Shown here: piece by piece, positions 16,588 through 24,632 of the stretch | How positions within the stretch are numbered: the first letter of the stretch is position 1 | Layout: the number at the start of each line of letters is the position of its first letter | Origin: JBCDCY01 sp039180875 | GTDB lineage: Bacteria > Pseudomonadota > Alphaproteobacteria > Rhodobacterales > Rhodobacteraceae | DNA length: 64,000 nucleotides | Assembly (NCBI GenBank): GCA_039180875.1 | Contig: JBCDCY010000011.1 | Location: 1-64,000, forward strand | Reading direction: 5' to 3' | Translations under genes and position numbers: made by a program | The notes under the pieces: model-generated | The model's database searches: none | Seen by the model: only the letters and a program-made list of their open reading frames with translations | Told to the model about the DNA's origin: nothing

Positions 16588-17645
16588 CACACCCTCTCGA
16601 TGATCTTCTCGCCGAACAGGCCCTGGGGCCGGAAGACGAGGAAGAGAAGGGCGAGGACATAGGCGAACCAGTTCTCCGTCGCGCCGCCGACCAGCGGGCC
16701 GATGAAGAACTCGAAGAGCTTCTCGCCCACCCCGATGATCAGGCCGCCCACGATGGCCCCCGGGATCGAGGTAAAGCCGCCGAGCATCAGCACCGGCAGC
16801 GCCTTCAAGGCGATGAGCGAGAGGGAGAACTGCACCCCCGATTTCGCCCCCCACATGATCCCGGCGACCAGGGCGATGAAGCCGGCAATCGACCAGACGA
16901 TCACCCAGATCGAGCGGAGCGAGATGCCGACCGACAGCGCCGCCTGGTGGTCGTCGGCCACGGCGCGCAGCGCCCGCCCGGTCCTGGTGTACTGCGAGAA
17001 GATCGTGAGCGAGATCACCAGGATGATCGCGATCAGGGCCGCGGCCACGTCGAGCTGGTCGATATAGAGGCCGTACCAGCCGTCCTCCTGACTGGCCCAG
17101 CCGGCAGACCAGTTCTCGATCGCCAGCGAGCCGCCCGACGGCAGGCCGACGTCGAGGGTCTTGATCTCCGCCCCCCACATCAGGTCGCCGAAACCCTCCA
17201 TGAAATAGGCGAGCCCGATGGTCGCCATGAAGAGGATGATCGGTTCCTGATTGACCAGATGCTTCAGGATGTAGCGCTCGACGATGATGGCGAGGCCGAT
17301 CATCACGCCGATGGTGGCGAGAATGGCGATCAGGTTGGTGATGAACTCCGCCGCCGCATTCACGTCGCCCCCTGTGAAGAGCGTGGCGATGACCACCGCA
17401 GGCTGGCCCCAATGATGGACGTCGGCGCCCGAGACCGCCTTGATCAGATGGGCGAACGGCACCTGGCCCTGCTGCAACCCGACGAGGGTCATGGCGGCAA
17501 ACAGCGCCATCACCCCCTGGGCATAGTTGAAGATACCCGAGGCCTTGAAGATCAGCACGAAGCCGAGGGCGACGAGGGAATACATGATCCCCGTCATCAA
17601 CCCGTTGATGACGACCTCGACAACGAAGAGGAAATCGGCGCTCAT
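16587..17645 (-). CDS. livH: Branched-chain-type ABC transporter permease LivH
   Basis: The 352-residue inner-membrane permease is of the LivH type, with the N-terminal GLMTGIMYSLVALGFVLIFKASGIFNYAQG signature split over its first two helices and RALRAVADDHQAALSVGI as the ATPase-coupling loop. An insertion between helices (about residues 55-85, PFAHLIKAVSGADVHHWGQ) makes it longer than E. coli LivH (308). Such insertions occur in the paralogues found with acyl-CoA ligases. It is followed by a TGATG overlap with the VOC gene and preceded, 4 bp away, by a small lipoprotein gene. Confidence 0.92.
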   Translation of the reverse strand: MSADFLFVVEVVINGLMTGIMYSLVALGFVLIFKASGIFNYAQGVMALFAAMTLVGLQQGQVPFAHLIKAVSGADVHHWGQPAVVIATLFTGGDVNAAAEFITNLIAILATIGVMIGLAIIVERYILKHLVNQEPIILFMATIGLAYFMEGFGDLMWGAEIKTLDVGLPSGGSLAIENWSAGWASQEDGWYGLYIDQLDVAAALIAIILVISLTIFSQYTRTGRALRAVADDHQAALSVGISLRSIWVIVWSIAGFIALVAGIMWGAKSGVQFSLSLIALKALPVLMLGGFTSIPGAIVGGLIIGVGEKLFEFFIGPLVGGATENWFAYVLALLFLVFRPQGLFGEKIIERV

Positions 17646-17649
17646 CGGA

Positions 17650-18168
17650 TCATGCCTCGCTCGCCAGGACGGACACGGTCGTCTGTCCGTCGGTGTTTTC
17701 CAGGTCCATGGTCGCGATCACCTGCCGCCCTCCGCCAAGCAAGCGTCGAAAAACCAGCATCGGCCCGTCCTGCGTCGTCACCCTCTCGCCCTCACCGAAT
17801 TGGCCGCCGTCGCCGAACCGATGGTCCATCAAGACGCTCCGGGCGACGTCGGCACTGCGCGGGCCACTGAGAGAGGCCGAGCAGAGGCGGCCGGGAACGG
17901 CGTCAATCAACGTCACGCCCGGCGCATCGTCGCGAACCCAGACGGCTGTTTGCGCTTGGCCCGGGCGACTGAAGTTCTCGAAGCCGACGACCTGTCTCGG
18001 CTCTCCCGCCGCGACCGACGGCAGACAGTGTTCGAGCAGTGCCATCCGGAACGCCGCCTCCGACGAACCGGACTCTGCCGATGAACCGTCGGCGACATCC
18101 CGGACCGCAGGCGCCTCCTGCGCGCATCCAGCCGACAGCATCAGAAGGACGGCTGACCCAACCCGCAC
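17650..18168 (-). CDS. Small predicted lipoprotein of unknown function
   Basis: Not a family I recognise. From the GTG at 18168 the product is about 172 residues, with a short hydrophobic segment and a lipobox LSAGC, so it is probably lipidated. The mature part is polar, with four further cysteine/aromatic positions and no repeat. The same frame is open back to an ATG at 18270 that overlaps the livG stop. That extension is arginine-rich and is encoded by a palindromic repeat (18170-18190), so I prefer the inner start although its ribosome-binding site is weak. Its location inside the liv operon suggests a role near the importer; it could also be a chance passenger. Confidence 0.55.
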   Translation of the reverse strand: MRVGSAVLLMLSAGCAQEAPAVRDVADGSSAESGSSEAAFRMALLEHCLPSVAAGEPRQVVGFENFSRPGQAQTAVWVRDDAPGVTLIDAVPGRLCSASLSGPRSADVARSVLMDHRFGDGGQFGEGERVTTQDGPMLVFRRLLGGGRQVIATMDLENTDGQTTVSVLASEA

Positions 18169-18169
18169 C

Positions 18170-18190
18170 GTCCCGGACGTGATCCGGGAC
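18170..18190. repeat. Extragenic palindrome copy (GTCCCGGA-N5-TCCGGGAC)
   Basis: A perfect 8-bp-arm palindrome, GTCCCGGA at 18170-18177 and TCCGGGAC at 18183-18190, followed by a CCCCG-CGAC-CGGGG hairpin near 18220. It belongs to the same family as the copies at 5533-5673 and 19103-19188, and lies between livG and the lipoprotein gene. Confidence 0.75.
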
Positions 18191-18262
18191 CTCGCAGCCC
18201 GGCTGGAACAGGCCCCATCCCCGCGACCGGGGAGGCGCGAGCTCGGCCGGCGCAACACGCGC

Positions 18263-19078
18263 TCAGTCATGCGGCACCCCGAGATAGGCGTCGATCACGT
18301 CCTGGTTGGCGCGCACCTCGTCGGGCGTGCCGTCGCCGATCTTCTTGCCGTAGTCGAGCACCACGACCCGGTCGGCCAGGTCCATGACCACGCCCATGTC
18401 GTGCTCGATCAGCGCAATCGTCGTGCCGAACTCGTCGTTCACGTCGAGGATGAAGCGGCACATGTCCTCCTTCTCCTCGACGTTCATGCCGGCCATCGGC
18501 TCGTCGAGCAGCAACAGCTTCGGCTCGGCCGCCAGCGCCCGGCCAAGCTCCACCCGCTTCTGCAGGCCGTAGGGCAGCCGACCGACGGGGGTCTTGCGGA
18601 TGTGCTGGATCTCCAGGAAGTCGATGACCTTCTCGACGATCGCGCGGTTCGCCGTCTCCTCCCGCTCGGCCCGGCCGGCCCAGAGCGCCTGCCAGAACAG
18701 GTTCTCCTTCATGTGGGTGAAGCGGCCGGTCATGATGTTGTCGAGCGTCGACATGCCGTGGAAGAGCGCGATGTTCTGAAAGGTCCGCGCGATGCCCTGA
18801 CGGGCGATCTGGTGCGGCTTCATCGCCCGGCGCCGCTCGCCCCGGAACCAGATCTCGCCCTCCTGCGGATGGTAGAAGCCGTTGATGACGTTGAGCATCG
18901 AGGATTTGCCGGCACCGTTCGGCCCGATGATCGCCCGGATCTCCCCCTCGCGGATGTCGAAGGACACATCGCTGATCGCCACCACGCCCCCGAAGCGGAG
19001 CGTGATGTTCTTCACCTCCATCATCACCTCGCCGATACGACGCTCCGGCACGTGATGGATGTCTTCGGCAACGCTCAT
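18263..19078 (-). CDS. livG: Branched-chain-type ABC transporter ATPase LivG
   Basis: The second ATPase subunit of the importer, 271 residues from the chosen start. It has Walker A GPNGAGKSS, the LivG-type FYHPQEGEIWFRG insert, ARTFQNIALF at the Q-loop, a signature region reading LPYGLQKRVELGRAL (in place of the canonical LSGGQ), and Walker B LLLLDEPMAGM. The C-terminal AYLG is typical of LivG. The start at 19078 gives MSVAEDIHHVPERR and is preceded by GAGGGGACC; longer frames would run through the palindromic repeat. It is the second gene of the operon, after the acyl-CoA synthetase. Confidence 0.92.
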   Translation of the reverse strand: MSVAEDIHHVPERRIGEVMMEVKNITLRFGGVVAISDVSFDIREGEIRAIIGPNGAGKSSMLNVINGFYHPQEGEIWFRGERRRAMKPHQIARQGIARTFQNIALFHGMSTLDNIMTGRFTHMKENLFWQALWAGRAEREETANRAIVEKVIDFLEIQHIRKTPVGRLPYGLQKRVELGRALAAEPKLLLLDEPMAGMNVEEKEDMCRFILDVNDEFGTTIALIEHDMGVVMDLADRVVVLDYGKKIGDGTPDEVRANQDVIDAYLGVPHD

Positions 19079-19102
19079 AGGGCAGGTCCCCTCTCTCGAA
19101 CC

Positions 19103-19188
19103 GTCCCGGAAATCGACCATGCCGATTGTCCGGGACCTCTCGCAGCGGCCTCGCGACACCCAGCGAGGCCCCGGATCAAGTCCGGGGC
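19103..19188. repeat. Two adjacent extragenic palindromes upstream of livG
   Basis: The first element is compound. Outer arms GTCCCGGA (19103-19110) and TCCGGGAC (19129-19136) enclose AATCG/CGATT, the same nested design as at 5588-5622. The second is GCCCCGGA-TCAAG-TCCGGGGC at 19168-19188. Both lie in the 139-bp gap between the acyl-CoA synthetase stop and livG start and may stabilise or partly terminate the message. Confidence 0.75.
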
Positions 19189-19217
19189 GGTGTGCGGCGA
19201 CGGCTGGGCGGGCGCAC

Positions 19218-21188
19218 TCATTCCGCCGCCATCCTCTGCTCGCGGGGCTGCACGGCCACGTCGGCGATGCGGAGGGTGGCGCGGATCTTGCCTTTGCGGC
19301 CGTCCTCGTAGGTCACTTCGGTCTCGGTCTTGATGCTCTCGGAGCCGTCGTAGAGGGCGGTCACCAGGTCGGCGTACTTCTCCTCGATCGGGCGACGGCG
19401 GACCTTTCGGGTGCGCGTCAGCTCGCCGTCGTCGGCGTCGAGCTCCTTGTGCAGGATCAGGAAGCGGTGGATCTGGCAGCCGCCGAGCATCTCGTCCGCT
19501 GCCAGGCTGCGGTTGGTCTCCTCGATATGCTCCTGCACCATGGCGTAGACCTGGGGATGCTGGGCGAGCTCCTGGTAGGAGCCGTAGGCGAGGTTGTTGC
19601 GCTCGGCCCAGTTACCCACCGCCGTCAGGTCGATGTTGATGAAGGCGCAGCAGGTCTCCCGCCCAGCGCCGAAGACCACGGCCTCCAGGATGTTGGGATA
19701 GAACTTGAGCTTGTTCTCCACGTATTTCGGCGCGAAGAGGTCGCCGCTTGCCGTCTTCCCCACGTCCTTCGCCCGGTCGATGATGCGAAGATGCCCCGTC
19801 TCCTCCTCGATGAAGCCCGCATCGCCCGTGGCGACCCAGCCTTCGGCGTCCTTGGTCGAGGCGGTGGAGTCCGCGTTCTTGTAGTACTCCTGGAAGACGC
19901 CCGGGGAGCGGTAGTAGACCTCGCCGCTCTCGTCGATGCGCAGCTCCACGTCCGGGCAGGGCACGCCCACGGTGTCGGCCCGCACCTCCCCGTTCGGCTG
20001 ATAGGTGATGAAGACCGAGGCCTCCGTCTGGCCGTAGAGCTGCTTCAGGTTCATGCCGAGGGCGCGGTAGAAGTCGAAGATCTCCGGCCCGATCGCCTCT
20101 CCGGCGGTGTAGCCCACCCGCACCCGGCTCATGCCGAGGCTGTTCTTCAGCGGCCCGTAGACCAGAAGCTCGCCCAGCGCGTATTGCAGCCGGTCCCAGC
20201 CCGAGACCGGCTTGCCGTCGAGCACTGCCGGCCCGACCCGGCGCGCCACCCCCATGAAGCGATGATAAAGCCACTGTTTCAGCCGCCCGGCATCCTCCAT
20301 CCGGATGGTGACGCTGGTGAGCAAGCCCTCGAAGAACCGCGGGGGCGCGAAGAAATAGGTCGGCCCGATCTCGCGCAGGTCCATCTGCATCGTGTCTTCG
20401 CTCTCGGGACAGTTGACGCAGAAGCCCGCCCAATAGGCCTGGCCCATGGAGAAGATGAAGTCGCCGACCCAGGCCATCGGCAGATAGGCGAGGATCGAGT
20501 CCGTCTCCTTCAGATCGTCGAAACCCACCGCGTTCTTCGCCGTGTGGATGATGTTGGCGTTCGACAGCACCACCCCCTTCGGCCGCCCGGTGGTGCCGGA
20601 GGTGTAGAGCATCACGCAGGTGTCGCTGGCCCCGGCCGCCTCGATCCGACGGTCGAGCTCCGGGCCGAGTTCCTTCAGCTTGGAATGCCCGGTCTCCTGC
20701 ACGTCCTTGAAGGCGTGGAGATGGCCGTGGTCGTAGCGGCGCAGTCCGCGGGGGTCGAGGTAGATGATCTGGCTGAGCTCGGGCAATCGGCCCTGGATGT
20801 CGAGCAGCTTGTCCACCTGCTCCTGATCGCCGCAGATCGCGAAGGCGGCGCCGCAATGGTCGAGGACGTAGGCCATCTCCTCGCCCACCGACTCCTGATA
20901 GACCGGCACCGGGATCGCTCCCGCGGCCTGCACCGCGACCATCGAGAGGTAGAGCAGCGGCCGGTTCCGCCCGATCACCGCCACATGCTGACCTTCGGCG
21001 AGCCCCAGCTCGATCAGGCCGAGGGCGAGCGTGCGGACCTCCCGCTCCGCCTCGGCCCAGGTCCAGCTTTGCCAGATCCCGTACTCTTTTTCGCGATAGG
21101 CAGGTCGATTGCCGTAAAGCCGCGCATTCCGCGCCAGCAGCTTCGGAAAGGACCGCGCATCCTCGGCCAAGGCTGTCTCGGTCGCCAC
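19218..21188 (-). CDS. Long-chain-type acyl-CoA synthetase (AMP-forming)
   Basis: A 656-residue adenylate-forming enzyme of the long-chain fatty acyl-CoA synthetase (FadD/FAA) branch. Motifs seen are the P-loop MLYTSGTTGRPKG, LPMAWVGDF, GYTAGEAIGPEIFDFYRALGM, LYGQTEA, TGDAGFIEEETGHLRIIDRAKD and, near the C terminus, LTRTRKVRR in place of the shorter Lys loop. It converts a carboxylic acid to its CoA thioester in the cytoplasm. It is the first gene of the operon and therefore probably traps the imported acid by thioesterification. Such synthetases recur at the head of liv-type operons in alphaproteobacteria. The substrate, fatty or aryl acid, is not determined. Confidence 0.9.
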   Translation of the reverse strand: MATETALAEDARSFPKLLARNARLYGNRPAYREKEYGIWQSWTWAEAEREVRTLALGLIELGLAEGQHVAVIGRNRPLLYLSMVAVQAAGAIPVPVYQESVGEEMAYVLDHCGAAFAICGDQEQVDKLLDIQGRLPELSQIIYLDPRGLRRYDHGHLHAFKDVQETGHSKLKELGPELDRRIEAAGASDTCVMLYTSGTTGRPKGVVLSNANIIHTAKNAVGFDDLKETDSILAYLPMAWVGDFIFSMGQAYWAGFCVNCPESEDTMQMDLREIGPTYFFAPPRFFEGLLTSVTIRMEDAGRLKQWLYHRFMGVARRVGPAVLDGKPVSGWDRLQYALGELLVYGPLKNSLGMSRVRVGYTAGEAIGPEIFDFYRALGMNLKQLYGQTEASVFITYQPNGEVRADTVGVPCPDVELRIDESGEVYYRSPGVFQEYYKNADSTASTKDAEGWVATGDAGFIEEETGHLRIIDRAKDVGKTASGDLFAPKYVENKLKFYPNILEAVVFGAGRETCCAFINIDLTAVGNWAERNNLAYGSYQELAQHPQVYAMVQEHIEETNRSLAADEMLGGCQIHRFLILHKELDADDGELTRTRKVRRRPIEEKYADLVTALYDGSESIKTETEVTYEDGRKGKIRATLRIADVAVQPREQRMAAE

Positions 21189-21276
21189 GTCTTCCCCTCC
21201 CCGGTTTCGCGCTTATACCTGCCGCGCGGCCCGCTTTCCGCTTGTTCCCGGCGCAGGCCTTTTTCTTGGCGTAGAG

Positions 21277-21324
21277 ACTATCGCACGCGGGCCTCCCGAC
21301 AACAAAAAAATGAACGGTGGTTCA
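21277..21324 (-). promoter_or_regulatory. Promoter and upstream palindrome of the liv/CoA-ligase operon
   Basis: On the minus strand TTGTTG (21305-21300) and GATAGT (21282-21277) are 17 bp apart, placing the start near 21270, about 80 bases before the acyl-CoA synthetase. Directly upstream of the -35 is TGAAC-GGTG-GTTCA (21311-21324), a perfect 5-bp-arm palindrome of the kind bound by TetR- or GntR-type regulators. No regulator gene for it is in the window. Confidence 0.5.
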
Positions 21325-21376
21325 CCTGCGACCTTGCCAGATTGGATCTGAGAGGTCGCGAGACCGCGGCGCAAAC

Positions 21377-21404
21377 GAAAACGGCCCGCCCCGGGGGGCG
21401 AGCC
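21377..21404 (-). terminator. Rho-independent terminator of hsp20
   Basis: Read on the minus strand, GGCTCGCCCC (21404-21395) and GGGGCGGGCC (21392-21383) form a 10-bp stem with one G-U wobble; a TTTT run starts two bases later. It lies 27 bp after the hsp20 stop and insulates the liv operon promoter. Confidence 0.7.
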
Positions 21405-21430
21405 GCGTCGAAAGGGGTATGGCAGCAGTG

Positions 21431-21883
21431 TTAGGCTGCGGTCGCCTCGAGCGCCGGGCTGGCGTTGATGGCGATCTGGCGCGGCTTGCGCGCCTCGGGC
21501 ACTTCGCGGACGAGGTCGATGTGCAAAAGACCGTTCTCGGTCCGCGCAGCATCGGCCCGCACGAATTCGGCGAGCTGGAAGCGCCGCTCGAAAGCGCGGG
21601 CAGCTATGCCGCGGTGCAGGAAGCTCGCCGCGTCGTCGCCATCCTTGGCTTTGCGGCCGGCCACGGTCAGTTGACCGTCCTTCGCCTCCACCGTCAGCTC
21701 GTCATCGGAGAAGCCCGCGACGGCAATCGTGATGCGATAGGCATCGTCGCCGGTTTTCTCAATGTTGTAGGGTGGATAGGCCGTTTGGTTCACGTCCGCA
21801 TCGCGGACATGGTCGAGCAGGTTGACCAGCCGGTCAAAGCCCACGGTCGAGCGGAAAAGCGGGGAAAAGTCGTAGGTGCGCAT
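21431..21883 (-). CDS. Small heat-shock protein, Hsp20/IbpA family
   Basis: A 150-residue alpha-crystallin-domain chaperone that holds unfolding proteins until ClpB/DnaK can refold them. The start MRTYDFSPLFRSTVGFDRL is characteristic of the IbpA-type class A sHSPs of alphaproteobacteria. The domain spans about 35-125, with AYPPYNIEKTGDDAYRITIAVAGF at its beginning and FERRFQLAE in the beta-sandwich; the usual C-terminal I-x-I anchor appears as IAINA. The ATG at 21883 is placed 6 bases after GGAGG. A sigma-32 promoter of the same architecture as that of clpB lies about 95 bp upstream, tying the two genes to one heat-shock response. Confidence 0.93.
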   Translation of the reverse strand: MRTYDFSPLFRSTVGFDRLVNLLDHVRDADVNQTAYPPYNIEKTGDDAYRITIAVAGFSDDELTVEAKDGQLTVAGRKAKDGDDAASFLHRGIAARAFERRFQLAEFVRADAARTENGLLHIDLVREVPEARKPRQIAINASPALEATAA

Positions 21884-21977
21884 CTGCATCCTCCATTGAG
21901 CAACACAACCGTTCGACCCTCCTTCAGGACGGGTCGGGATCGGGTGACGGAGCCGATCTGGCCTCCGTCGATTGCCC

Positions 21978-22006
21978 ATATCGGAATGCGTCGTGGCGGT
22001 TTCAAG
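21978..22006 (-). promoter_or_regulatory. sigma-32 heat-shock promoter of hsp20
   Basis: On the minus strand the -35 CTTGAAA (22006-22000) matches the RpoH consensus exactly. The -10 TCCGATAT (21985-21978) follows after a 14-bp spacer, identical in length to that of the clpB promoter at 4735-4763. The leader would be about 88 bases. The -35 lies next to the stop codon of the neighbouring protease gene. Confidence 0.85.
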
Positions 22007-22023
22007 GGGCCACGGCCGCGCCC

Positions 22024-22908
22024 TCACTGGCTTGGCGGCAGCACCACTTTGCGCCCCGTGGTGTCCTCACCGCTGCCGATGAAACCGGTCGTGCTTCCGA
22101 CGGTCGCCGGCGGCGCGACAGGGGTCGCCGGCCCCTGCGCCACGCGACCGGTGTCCCAAGAGCGGCTGAAGCTGCCGCCCCGCGGCACGCCCCCGGCCAG
22201 GTCGGTCATCACGTCGCGCAGCGCCACGCCAAGCTCCACCCCCAGCGTGGTCTGCCGGCTGCCGGAGCTTCGCGATCCCGACACCAATGAGGCGATGCGC
22301 GGCCGGCTGTTGATCGAGACGAAGATCGGCGCGCCGGAGGTGCCCGGCACCGCCTCACAGCTGAACTCCAGGATCCGGCCCCGGTCGCGGAGCGTGCGGC
22401 AGGGCGCCTGCAGCGACGGCGCCTCGAACCGGCCGCGGCCGTAGGAGACCAGGCCCACGGGATCGCCCGCGGTCAGGCGGTCGAGACGCTCGAACGGGCG
22501 GATGATGGACGACGGGATCGGCTCATCAAGCTCCACCAGGCCGATGTCGACCTGTATGTTGTCCCGGCCATAACGCGCGCCCGGGTCGTAATCGCGGTGT
22601 GCGATCAGGCGCTGGGCCCGCCGCTCCGCCACCGCCCGCTGGCGGCGCCAGCCGGCGAGGAAGACCACCCGCTCCGGCGAGGCGAGGTTGCCCGATCTGT
22701 CGTAGAGGCAGTGGGCTGCCGTCAGCACAAGGCGTGGCGCGATCAATGCGCCGGTGCAGGAGGATCCGGCGATCTGCAACAGACCGACCCCGGCCCAGCG
22801 CAGCGCCTCCTCCTGGGTCTGGAGCAGGCGGCGCTCGCCGTCCTGCTGCTGCGCCATGGCTGTGCCCGACGCCAGGCATAGCACCATCAGACAGGCCAAA
22901 AGCCGCAT
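22024..22908 (-). CDS. Secreted trypsin-like serine protease (S1 family)
   Basis: From the start at 22908 the protein has 294 residues and a clear signal peptide (MRLLACLMVLCLASGTAMAQ). The chymotrypsin-fold triad is intact: His66 in LTAAHC, Asp121 in DIGLVEL and Ser191 in GTSGAP. Two cysteine pairs probably form disulfides. The C-terminal 60 residues are a Ser/Gly/Pro-rich tail without known domain. It is divergent from the broken RTX gene, sharing the 138-bp gap, and is a paralogue of the protease at 24633-25358: CTGALIAP...VLTAAHC, VSYGRxRxEAPS and SGAP are shared. The upstream ATG at 22932 would put eight polar residues before the signal peptide and is less likely. Confidence 0.88.
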   Translation of the reverse strand: MRLLACLMVLCLASGTAMAQQQDGERRLLQTQEEALRWAGVGLLQIAGSSCTGALIAPRLVLTAAHCLYDRSGNLASPERVVFLAGWRRQRAVAERRAQRLIAHRDYDPGARYGRDNIQVDIGLVELDEPIPSSIIRPFERLDRLTAGDPVGLVSYGRGRFEAPSLQAPCRTLRDRGRILEFSCEAVPGTSGAPIFVSINSRPRIASLVSGSRSSGSRQTTLGVELGVALRDVMTDLAGGVPRGGSFSRSWDTGRVAQGPATPVAPPATVGSTTGFIGSGEDTTGRKVVLPPSQ

Positions 22909-23046
22909 GAAAGACCCCCTCAATATCGTCACACTTCGCGCCTACGCCCCTGCGTGCGCGATCCTCCCGAAGGAGGCCCCGCGACAGCGTTAGCGAAGAA
23001 ATTGGCCGGGATTACGGCAAAGCCGTTTCAGCCTTGGGGGGCAAAA

Positions 23047-24629
23047 ATGACCTTCACCGTGCAAAGCACCGACATCATCACCACCGGCGACGCGATCACT
23101 CTGGGCGCTTCGGGCGACGACCTGTTCCTCACCCAGGGCACCACGATCGTCAGTGAAGAGGGGCACGGCATCGTCGGTGCCGAGGGACTGCACTCCGTCC
23201 AGATCGCCGGCACGGTGATCCGTGGTGAGGGCGGACGCTACGACGCCGCGATCTCGCTCACAGGCGACATCGACGGGATCCCGGGCGCTCAGGAGGTGAC
23301 GGTGTTCGAGACGGGCATTGTCTCGTCGAACGGCACGGGCATCGAGATGCGCCTGGGCCTCAGCAACTATGACGCTCAGTACTTTTCGAACTACGGGCTC
23401 GTTGAAGGTCGCGATATGGGCGTGAACATCGTCAGCGCCTCAGCGGATTTTTCGAGGAGTTATTTTCTCAATACCGGGACGATCACGTCGCAGAATGGTG
23501 CCGACAGTTTCAGAGGGGACCTTCCAAACGATACGCCTGCCTTCGCGTCGGTGTATTATGAAGGGCCCGGGATAATGTAGTTCCAAAACGATGGAGAGAT
23601 TATCTCAACAGGCGTCGCGACCGCTTTCATCAGCGGTCATACTGCGTTTGTCAATAGCGGAACGATATCAGGCGAATACTCCGCGTTCTTTGGTGAAGGC
23701 GTCTTCCTCGAGTCCTTTATCAATAGTGGAGAGATGACCGGGATTATTGAGTTTAGATCAGCTAGCCTGAATATCTTTACAGAGAACTCCGGGGTGATAT
23801 CCGGGGGAGTCTTGATCGATGTTCAGTCTATGTTCTCACAATTCTTGTTGACTAATGCGGGAGCAATTTCCGGTCTCATCATCAGCCGGTCCAACTCCAT
23901 CGAAATCGTCAACACTGGCTCGATTAGTGGCCTGATCGAGTTCGAGGGGACAACAACGTCTACCTCGGCGCGACGGGCTCTCGGAGCGACAGTATCGTCA
24001 TCACCGGGGGCGGGGAAAACCTCCTTGTCCTTGGTCAGGATGGTGAGATCGCCAGAGGTGGATCCGGGTTCGACACGATCGTCGGCGGGCGCGGCAACGA
24101 CATCATCGACGGCGGCGGAGACGACGACCTTCTCCGGGGTGGAGACGGCGACGACACCGTCGACGGCGGGTTCCACAACGACACGGTGAGCGGCGGCGCC
24201 GGCGACGACCAGGTCTCCGGCAGTGACGGGCGCGACGATCTCTCGGGCGGCGCGGGGGACGACACCGTCACCGGCGGGCGCGGGGCGGACGTGCTGAGCG
24301 GCGACGGCGGCAACGACCAGCTCGACGGTGGCCAGGGCGCCGACACGCTCGACGGCGGCGCCGGGCAAGATATGCTGACCGGCGGCTCTAACGCCGACAC
24401 CTTCGTCTTCGGTCGCGGCGACGGGGCCGACCTGGTGACGGATTTCGTTGAGGGCGCGGACGTGCTCGATCTTTCCGACCATGGCTTCGCCAGCTTCGCG
24501 GCACTGACCGGCGCAGCCTCCGCCACCGCGCGGGCCGACGAGACCCTGTTCGAGTTCGGCGCGGGCGACAGCGTCCTGGTCCAGGGCCTCAGCTTCGCAT
24601 CGCTCGACGCCTCGGACGTGCTGATCTGA
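23047..24629 (+). pseudogene. Disrupted beta-helix/RTX calcium-binding protein gene
   Basis: One ancestral frame of about 527 codons runs from the ATG at 23047, after a GGGGGG ribosome-binding site, to the TGA at 24627. It is broken twice: an in-frame TAG at 23578-23580 after 177 codons, and a one-base loss in a G-run at 23947-23949 that shifts the rest. Reading through, the N-terminal half has a roughly 22-26-residue repeat with the motif N-S/A-G-x-I-S-G (NSGTISG, NSGEMTG, NSGVISG, NAGAISG, NTGSISG), suggesting a beta-helix. The C-terminal half has about eleven RTX nonapeptides (GGxGxDxLxG), which bind calcium and typify type I secreted proteins. The 23440-23950 stretch is visibly AT-richer than its neighbours. 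Either a decaying acquired gene or sequencing errors explain the breaks. Confidence 0.8.
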
Positions 24630-24632
24630 GGC

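Noticed and set aside
19059..21434. A 791-codon open frame antisense to the acyl-CoA synthetase
   Set aside because: Shadow of a well-supported enzyme gene.
23047..24629. Programmed frameshifting in the RTX gene
   Set aside because: No slippery heptamer or pseudoknot is evident, and an additional in-frame TAG upstream makes a programmed shift insufficient.
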